A stretch of DNA of 64,000 nt from Chryseobacterium sp. (GTDB lineage: Bacteria; Bacteroidota; Bacteroidia; Flavobacteriales; Weeksellaceae), in contig NZ_JAFAJM010000006.1 of assembly GCF_019236175.1 (NCBI RefSeq), positions 124,001-188,000 of the forward strand, given 5' to 3'. Below the pieces are notes generated by a model. The model saw nothing but the letters and a program-made list of their open reading frames with translations, did not search any database and was not told the origin of the DNA. Positions 59,846 through 64,000 of this stretch are shown in pieces (the stretch's first letter is position 1; each line of letters opens with the position of its first letter). The position numbers and the translations under genes were made by a program.

Positions 59846-61051
59846 TTATTTTAAAAGCCGAGACTCAACAAAATTGAGAATATCTTTAGCAACTTCGTCT
59901 TTGGATTTAAGGTTGAATTCTTTCTTTTCCGTTCTGGTCAATATTTTGATTTTATTGGTATCGTTTTTAAAACCGGCCCCTTCATCACGAAGAGAGTTCA
60001 ACACAATCATATCCAGATTTTTCTTTTCAAGCTTAGCTTTTGCATTTTCTTCTTCATTTTGTGTTTCCAAAGCAAAACCTACCAGAAACTGATGGGTTTT
60101 CTTCTCGCCCATAGTTTTAAGGATATCAGGATTTTTAACCAGTTCAATGGTCAGGTTCTCATCATTTTTTTTAATTTTTTCTTTGGCGACTTCTTTCGGT
60201 GCATAGTCTGCAACAGCAGCACTTGCAATGCCTATATCTATTCTATCATAAAATTCAAAAACTTTTGCCAGCATTTCTTTAGCCGAAGTCACTTTATACA
60301 GCTTTACATTCTGATCATGAACGGACTGAAAAGTAGGTCCCGAAATAAGAATGACTTTGGCGCCTCTTTTTGATGCTTCTTCCGCCAGAGAAAATCCCAT
60401 TTTCCCGGAAGAATGATTCCCTATGAACCTTACGGGATCTATAGCTTCATACGTAGGTCCCGCAGTAATTAAAATCGTTTTTCCTTCCAGACTCCTTGTT
60501 TTACTTCCATCATTAAAATGATCTTCAACAATCGTACAGATAGTTCCGGGCTCTGCCATTCTTCCTTGCCCTATCAGTCCGCTTGCAAGTTCACCATTTT
60601 CTGCAGGAATCACGATATGACCGAAACTTTCTGCCAGTTCAAGATTTTTTCCGGTAGAAGGATGGGCATACATATCAAGGTCCATTGCCGGAGCAATAAA
60701 TACAGGACATTTTGCAGACATATAAGTGGCAATCACAAGGTTGTCACACATTCCGTGTACCAATTTAGATAAAGTATTGGCTGTACAGGGTGCTATAACC
60801 ATTACATCAGCCCAAAGGGCCAGTTCCACATGACTGTTCCAGTTTCCGTTATCCCCATAAAAGTCAGAGTATACAGGCTTTTTCGATAGGGTTGATAAGC
60901 TTAGTTTCGTTACAAAATGTTCTGCATCAGGAGTCATAATCACCTGTACATCGGCCCCTTTTTTTACAAAGTCTCTTATCAGGAAATGAATTTTATAAGC
61001 CGCAATTCCACCGGAAACTGCGATAAGTATCTTTTTACCGGAAATACTCAT
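59846..61051 (-). CDS. coaBC: bifunctional phosphopantothenoylcysteine decarboxylase/phosphopantothenate-cysteine ligase
   Basis: 401 residues. N-terminal flavoprotein half (CoaC): ILIAVSGGIAAYKIHFLIRD, then LWADVMVIAPCTANTLSKL and CPVFIAPAMDLDMYAHPST, with the decarboxylase Cys and Asn. C-terminal CoaB half: ILITAGPTYEAIDPVRFI, GNHSSGKMGFSLAEEASKRG and GFALETQNEE. It performs two steps of coenzyme A synthesis from 4'-phosphopantothenate and cysteine. It follows omega in a conserved Bacteroidota order (bamD, omega, coaBC, DUF4835, recN), though a hairpin separates it from omega. Confidence 0.97.
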   Translation of the reverse strand: MSISGKKILIAVSGGIAAYKIHFLIRDFVKKGADVQVIMTPDAEHFVTKLSLSTLSKKPVYSDFYGDNGNWNSHVELALWADVMVIAPCTANTLSKLVHGMCDNLVIATYMSAKCPVFIAPAMDLDMYAHPSTGKNLELAESFGHIVIPAENGELASGLIGQGRMAEPGTICTIVEDHFNDGSKTRSLEGKTILITAGPTYEAIDPVRFIGNHSSGKMGFSLAEEASKRGAKVILISGPTFQSVHDQNVKLYKVTSAKEMLAKVFEFYDRIDIGIASAAVADYAPKEVAKEKIKKNDENLTIELVKNPDILKTMGEKKTHQFLVGFALETQNEEENAKAKLEKKNLDMIVLNSLRDEGAGFKNDTNKIKILTRTEKKEFNLKSKDEVAKDILNFVESRLLK

Positions 61052-61115
61052 TTAGTTTTAATTTTTGAAATACTAAAATACTTATTTTTTCGCACAATCA
61101 GGGTTTAAAACAACA

Positions 61116-61150
61116 AAGGTCATAAAAGAATTCAATTCCTTTATGACCTT
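61116..61150 (-). terminator. terminator of the omega gene
   Basis: AAGGTCATAAA (61116-61126) pairs with TTTATGACCTT (61140-61150), the loop closing further by GAATT/AATTC. On the minus strand a TTTGTTGTTTT run follows. It separates omega from coaBC. Confidence 0.82.
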
Positions 61151-61172
61151 CATATATAAAAAACACAAATGA

Positions 61173-61496
61173 TTATTTTCTGTCTTCTGTTTTTCTGAAA
61201 TAAACATCATCGTTTAGCCACTCTTCAATTGCAATTGAAGTTGGCTTTGGAAGTTTTTCGTAATGTTTAGAGATTTCAATCTGCTCTCTGTTTTCGAAAA
61301 CTTCTTCTAATGTAGAATTGTGAACAGCAAATTCATCTAATTTATTGTGAAGTTCCGTACGGATCTCCGCATTGATTTGCTCTGCTCTCTTTCCCATGAT
61401 AACAATAGCTTCATAGATTGAGCCTACTTTATCTTCAATCTTATCTTTGTCGTAAGTAATCGTATTTACTTCTGCTTTTGTATCTTTTACACTCAT
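61173..61496 (-). CDS. RNA polymerase omega subunit, Bacteroidota type
   Basis: 107 residues. The core GSIYEAIVIMGKRAEQINAE contains the omega-family helix (R-A-x-Q-I), followed by an acidic linker and a C-terminal tail WLNDDVYFRKTEDRK typical of the divergent Bacteroidota omega proteins. It binds the polymerase beta' subunit and stabilises assembly. It starts 42 bases after bamD, with a -7-like TAAATTTG at 61527-61534 on the minus strand just before its ATG region, so it may have its own promoter. Confidence 0.88.
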   Translation of the reverse strand: MSVKDTKAEVNTITYDKDKIEDKVGSIYEAIVIMGKRAEQINAEIRTELHNKLDEFAVHNSTLEEVFENREQIEISKHYEKLPKPTSIAIEEWLNDDVYFRKTEDRK

Positions 61497-61538
61497 TTTG
61501 AGAAAATTATTTTTATTTTAAGATGGCAAATTTACAAA

Positions 61539-62534
61539 TTATCTTTTAATTTTGAAAGTCGCTGCCGGTGGAGGGGTCTGAAGTGCTGCACTATCCCTCT
61601 GCATCTGCATTGCTTTCTTTTCATTGCTGATCTGATCTTTGATTTGTTGATCAGTTTTATTCTTTTCTGCCATTTTAGCGGCTTCTTTCTTTTGCTTTGC
61701 CGTTAAAGCTGCGATTCTGGCTTCTGTTTGTTTCTTAACAACAACAAAATTAGTTTTCTCTTTTTCTAACTTTGAGCGCATGTCTGCTGCTGTCTTTGAA
61801 TATTCCGTATTAGGTAATTCCTTTTCCACCACTTTCGTATAAGTCAATGCACTTTCAATACGCTCGTCTTTAAGATCATATACAGAATTCATTGCCAATT
61901 CATAACGGGCCTTCATGATATAATCATAAATTTTTGGACGAAGTTTTGTACTCGGGAAATCTTCCAATACATTTTCCAAAGCTACATTAGCGGCTTTATA
62001 CTGCCCCATTTTGAAATATTGTCTTGCATTTTCATACGCTTTAAACTCAAGTTTGTAAGACAATTCTTCAATAAGTTGGTTGATATTTTTAGCTCTTTCG
62101 GAGTTAGGATAATTATTCAGGAAATCCTGAAGCTCATTCAGAGCCAGTTCTGTACTGGACTGGTCGAGATTATAATCCATAGACCCTTCATAATAACATA
62201 GTGCAGACATATATGCTGCCTCTTCTGCTCTCGGATCTTTTGGAAAATTGACTGCAAAATTTTTAAACTGATGTCCTGCCAGTTTATAACTTTTATCATA
62301 ATAGTTTGCATAGGCCGTATTAAAACCTACGTTCGGGAAATCATCTGTTCCTGCAACCAAATTGGCTAGTCTGTCATAGAGAGCTAAGGCATTCTTCCAT
62401 CTTTTTTTAGCAAAGTTGTCATTCGCTGCTTTTAAGATAAACTCTTTGTCAGCACTCTTCATTGCTTTTTCCTGACGGCTTGCACATGAAGCGACTACTG
62501 CTACTGCAAACAGACCTAAAATATATTTTTTCAT
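61539..62534 (-). CDS. bamD: outer membrane assembly factor BamD-like lipoprotein
   Basis: 331 residues. Lipobox VAVVASC gives a lipidated Cys17. The body is made of TPR-type helical repeats (FAKKRWKNALALYDRLANL, AYANYYDKSYKLAGHQF, YFKMGQYKAANVALENVLED) and the long tail is Lys/Glu/Gln-rich (QKKEAAKMAEKNKTDQQI). This matches the outer-membrane-tethered BamD of the beta-barrel assembly complex. The C-terminal extension beyond the five usual TPRs is normal in flavobacteria. A -7-like TATTTTTG is at 62583-62590, minus strand. Confidence 0.93.
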   Translation of the reverse strand: MKKYILGLFAVAVVASCASRQEKAMKSADKEFILKAANDNFAKKRWKNALALYDRLANLVAGTDDFPNVGFNTAYANYYDKSYKLAGHQFKNFAVNFPKDPRAEEAAYMSALCYYEGSMDYNLDQSSTELALNELQDFLNNYPNSERAKNINQLIEELSYKLEFKAYENARQYFKMGQYKAANVALENVLEDFPSTKLRPKIYDYIMKARYELAMNSVYDLKDERIESALTYTKVVEKELPNTEYSKTAADMRSKLEKEKTNFVVVKKQTEARIAALTAKQKKEAAKMAEKNKTDQQIKDQISNEKKAMQMQRDSAALQTPPPAATFKIKR

Positions 62535-62637
62535 ATAAAAAATTCAACAGTTTTCGGATTATACAGCCGATTTACTAATTTGCAAAAATATAACTTTTTT
62601 GTCAATAGATTTTTTTTTATGAATATTTAACGTAATT

Positions 62638-63267
62638 TTAGTCTGCAGCGTATCCCAAAATTGCAAAAACACTCAATAAAAGATTCATCCGCACCTTTTT
62701 TTCTGCTTCTTTGGTATAGGTTTCTTCATTTTTACTAGGCACATACAGCTCGTAAAAATTTTTATTCCTGATCACAAATAAAGTTGAACCAATAATCATG
62801 GTCAGAATATCTTCAGGTTTAGGAGTAAATGTAAAGACTCCTGAAGCAACTCCTTTTTTAATAACCTCATCCAGTTTTTTTACAAACAACTGATAGAAAT
62901 CCAGCAGCTCATCTTTTAAATTTTCTGTATGACGCAGCTCCTGAGTAACAAACCCATGGAAGTAATTGTATTTAAATAACTGGGAAACAATGTACTTGAT
63001 CATTTCTCTCATCTGCATTTCGGGTTTTCCTTCCTTAATGGTATCTGCAAATTCCGAAAAATTCTCTCTTGTTTTTAGTACCCTGTATTGGTAAAGATAA
63101 GACATCATCTTTTCTTTAGAGCCGAAGTAGTAAGAAATCATTGCAACATTGATATTAGCTTTGGAGCATATATCGCGGACAGATGTTCCTTCGTACCCTT
63201 TTTTAGCAATTAACTCTTCAGCAATATCCAGTATGTGTATCTGTTTTTCTGTAAATTTTTTCTTCAT
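62638..63267 (-). CDS. TetR/AcrR family transcriptional regulator
   Basis: 209 residues. Helix-turn-helix at the N-terminus: YEGTSVRDICSKANINVAMI and SYYFGSKEKMMSYLYQYRVL, then an alpha-helical ligand domain. It is divergent from a TatD-type gene; the 96 bases between them contain the 14-bp palindrome TAAACGATCGTTTA (63311-63324), a likely operator. So the regulator probably represses itself and perhaps the neighbouring gene. Ligand unknown. It lies after bamD in the same orientation, with 103 bases between them and no terminator seen. Confidence 0.92.
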   Translation of the reverse strand: MKKKFTEKQIHILDIAEELIAKKGYEGTSVRDICSKANINVAMISYYFGSKEKMMSYLYQYRVLKTRENFSEFADTIKEGKPEMQMREMIKYIVSQLFKYNYFHGFVTQELRHTENLKDELLDFYQLFVKKLDEVIKKGVASGVFTFTPKPEDILTMIIGSTLFVIRNKNFYELYVPSKNEETYTKEAEKKVRMNLLLSVFAILGYAAD

Positions 63268-63310
63268 GAAGTGTACTTTGAGTAAAGTTAAGAAATTTTT
63301 AACACATTTA

Positions 63311-63324
63311 TAAACGATCGTTTA
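63311..63324. promoter_or_regulatory. putative TetR operator (14-bp palindrome)
   Basis: TAAACGATCGTTTA is a perfect palindrome in the gap between the divergent TetR and TatD genes. Its position and symmetry fit a TetR-family operator. It is a different sequence from the 18-bp palindrome at 53893, so the two regulators have distinct sites. Confidence 0.6.
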
Positions 63325-63363
63325 ATAATTTTACATTAATTCTAAATAATAGTATTTTTGAGG

Positions 63364-63990
63364 ATGGATTTTTTTGATTTTCATCATCATAAAAAAAATA
63401 CTGAAAATGGTATTTATAATCTGAATATCGGAGAGACACCCCCGGACTTCCCTTATTCGGCAGGCATTCATCCGAATGATATTGATGTAAATAATGAGAA
63501 ACAGCAGTTTGACTGGTTGCAGCGTATCCTTTCTCCCAACTGCTTTGCTATTGGAGAATGCGGCTTAGATTCATTGGTAAGTGTTGATCAGAAAACTCAG
63601 GAAGATTTTTTTTTAAAACAGATTCTTATAGCCAACGAAGTCAAAAGACCTATTATTATTCATTGCGTCAGAAAATTTTATGAGGTTATTTCTTTTAAAA
63701 AGAAAGCCGGACAACCTATGATTATTCATGGTTTTAACAAAAAAAGACGGATTGCCGAAGATCTGTTAGCCAATAATTTTTATCTGAGTTTTGGAAAAGC
63801 TGTTTTGTATAATCTATCTTTGCAGGATATTTTAAAAAATACTCCAATAGACAAAATCTTTTTAGAGACTGATAATGAAGATTTTAACATCAAAGAACTC
63901 TATCAGAAAGTTTCGGAGATAAAAGAGATTTCTTTGGAACAACTTAACGAACAAATTTTAGAAAATTTACACACGATAAGAAATGGATAA
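63364..63990 (+). CDS. TatD family hydrolase
   Basis: 208 residues from ATG 63364. A TTG at 63358 would extend it, but that TTG is the end of the -7-like TATTTTTG (63353-63360). It begins MDFFDFHHHKKN with the H-x-H metal pair, then AGIHPNDID, the Glu ligand in AIGECGLDS, IIHCVRKFYEVI and a Asp ligand in LETDNEDFNIKE. TatD enzymes are metal-dependent deoxyribonucleases linked to DNA repair. At 208 residues it is a little shorter than most of the family (about 250-260). Its stop overlaps the next start by 8 bases. Confidence 0.9.
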   Translation: MDFFDFHHHKKNTENGIYNLNIGETPPDFPYSAGIHPNDIDVNNEKQQFDWLQRILSPNCFAIGECGLDSLVSVDQKTQEDFFLKQILIANEVKRPIIIHCVRKFYEVISFKKKAGQPMIIHGFNKKRRIAEDLLANNFYLSFGKAVLYNLSLQDILKNTPIDKIFLETDNEDFNIKELYQKVSEIKEISLEQLNEQILENLHTIRNG

Positions 63991-64000
63991 ATACTGGCTG
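63983..64000 (+). CDS. start of next gene, cut by the window edge
   Basis: ATG 63983 overlaps the TatD stop by 8 bases and opens MDKYWL, six codons before the window ends. In other flavobacteria a tRNA threonylcarbamoyladenosine dehydratase (ThiF family) with a similar start often follows tatD, so that is the likely product, but six residues cannot prove it. Confidence 0.4.

Noticed and set aside
1..64000. CRISPR arrays, tRNA or rRNA genes, transposases and integrases
   Set aside because: No evenly spaced repeats, cloverleaf-like segments or transposase motifs were noticed on reading both strands.

Overview
The window reads as chromosome of a low-GC flavobacterium of the family Weeksellaceae, probably Chryseobacterium or a close relative. 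The support is: T9SS C-terminal sorting domains, Bacteroidota-only families (DUF4251, DUF4835, the divergent RNA polymerase omega protein, a FISUMP-domain protein), A-rich leaders without clear Shine-Dalgarno sites, and many matches to the Bacteroidota -7 promoter element TAnnTTTG. No insertion sequence, prophage, CRISPR array, tRNA or rRNA gene was seen. Most of the window is ordinary core genome, densely packed in alternating short operons.

Layout. 1-2255 (-): end of a surface-polysaccharide locus (flippase cut by the window edge, GT4 glycosyltransferase). 2348-7780 (-): operon of an MCE/MlaD protein, two CCG/4Fe-4S electron-transfer proteins, a secreted protein, a multi-pass membrane protein and a small conserved protein. 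7908-10061 (-): PpiD/SurA-type foldase. 10322-14604 (+): lon, AI-2E family protein, DoxX. 14669-16027 (-): acyl-CoA dehydrogenase. 16235-19299 (+): DUF4349 lipoprotein, TraB/GumN, ECF sigma factor and a membrane partner. 19505-27191 (+): pgi, methyltransferase, folD, queE, a WcaJ-type sugar transferase, then an MlaE/MlaF-like lipid ABC transporter with a beta-barrel protein. 27233-30089: M48 protease lipoprotein, DUF4251, meaB. 30286-30888 (+): two tandem monohaem cytochrome lipoproteins.

30932-34775 (-) is the most unusual part: RtcB RNA ligase, a nucleotidyltransferase-fold protein, release-factor homologue PrfH and a repeat-type helical protein. Upstream lies an unusually long leader with four hairpins, itself preceded by a strong promoter, an aromatic-rich mini-ORF and an intrinsic terminator. 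RtcB/PrfH pairs are known as a repair-and-rescue system for ribosomes with a cut decoding centre. The nucleotidyltransferase between them and the leader are the parts I do not recognise as described. A peptidase remnant and methylmalonyl-CoA mutase follow upstream.

37436-50578: secreted proteins, prolyl oligopeptidase, prfA, and then a clear SAM-I riboswitch driving a TonB-dependent receptor and an APC permease (predicted methionine-related uptake). Next come a T9SS-secreted GH13 amylase and a T9SS FISUMP protein. 50724-57087: AraC regulator, small membrane protein, class I fumarase, a TetR regulator with two identical 18-bp palindromes controlling itself and a KAS III enzyme, and class II fumarase (fumC). 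57176-63267 (-): recN, DUF4835, coaBC, omega, bamD, a second TetR with its own palindrome. The window ends with a TatD-type hydrolase and the first codons of the next gene.

Limits: everything was read by eye. Functions are by motif recognition, promoter calls are consensus matches, and hairpins were found by inspection without energy calculation.
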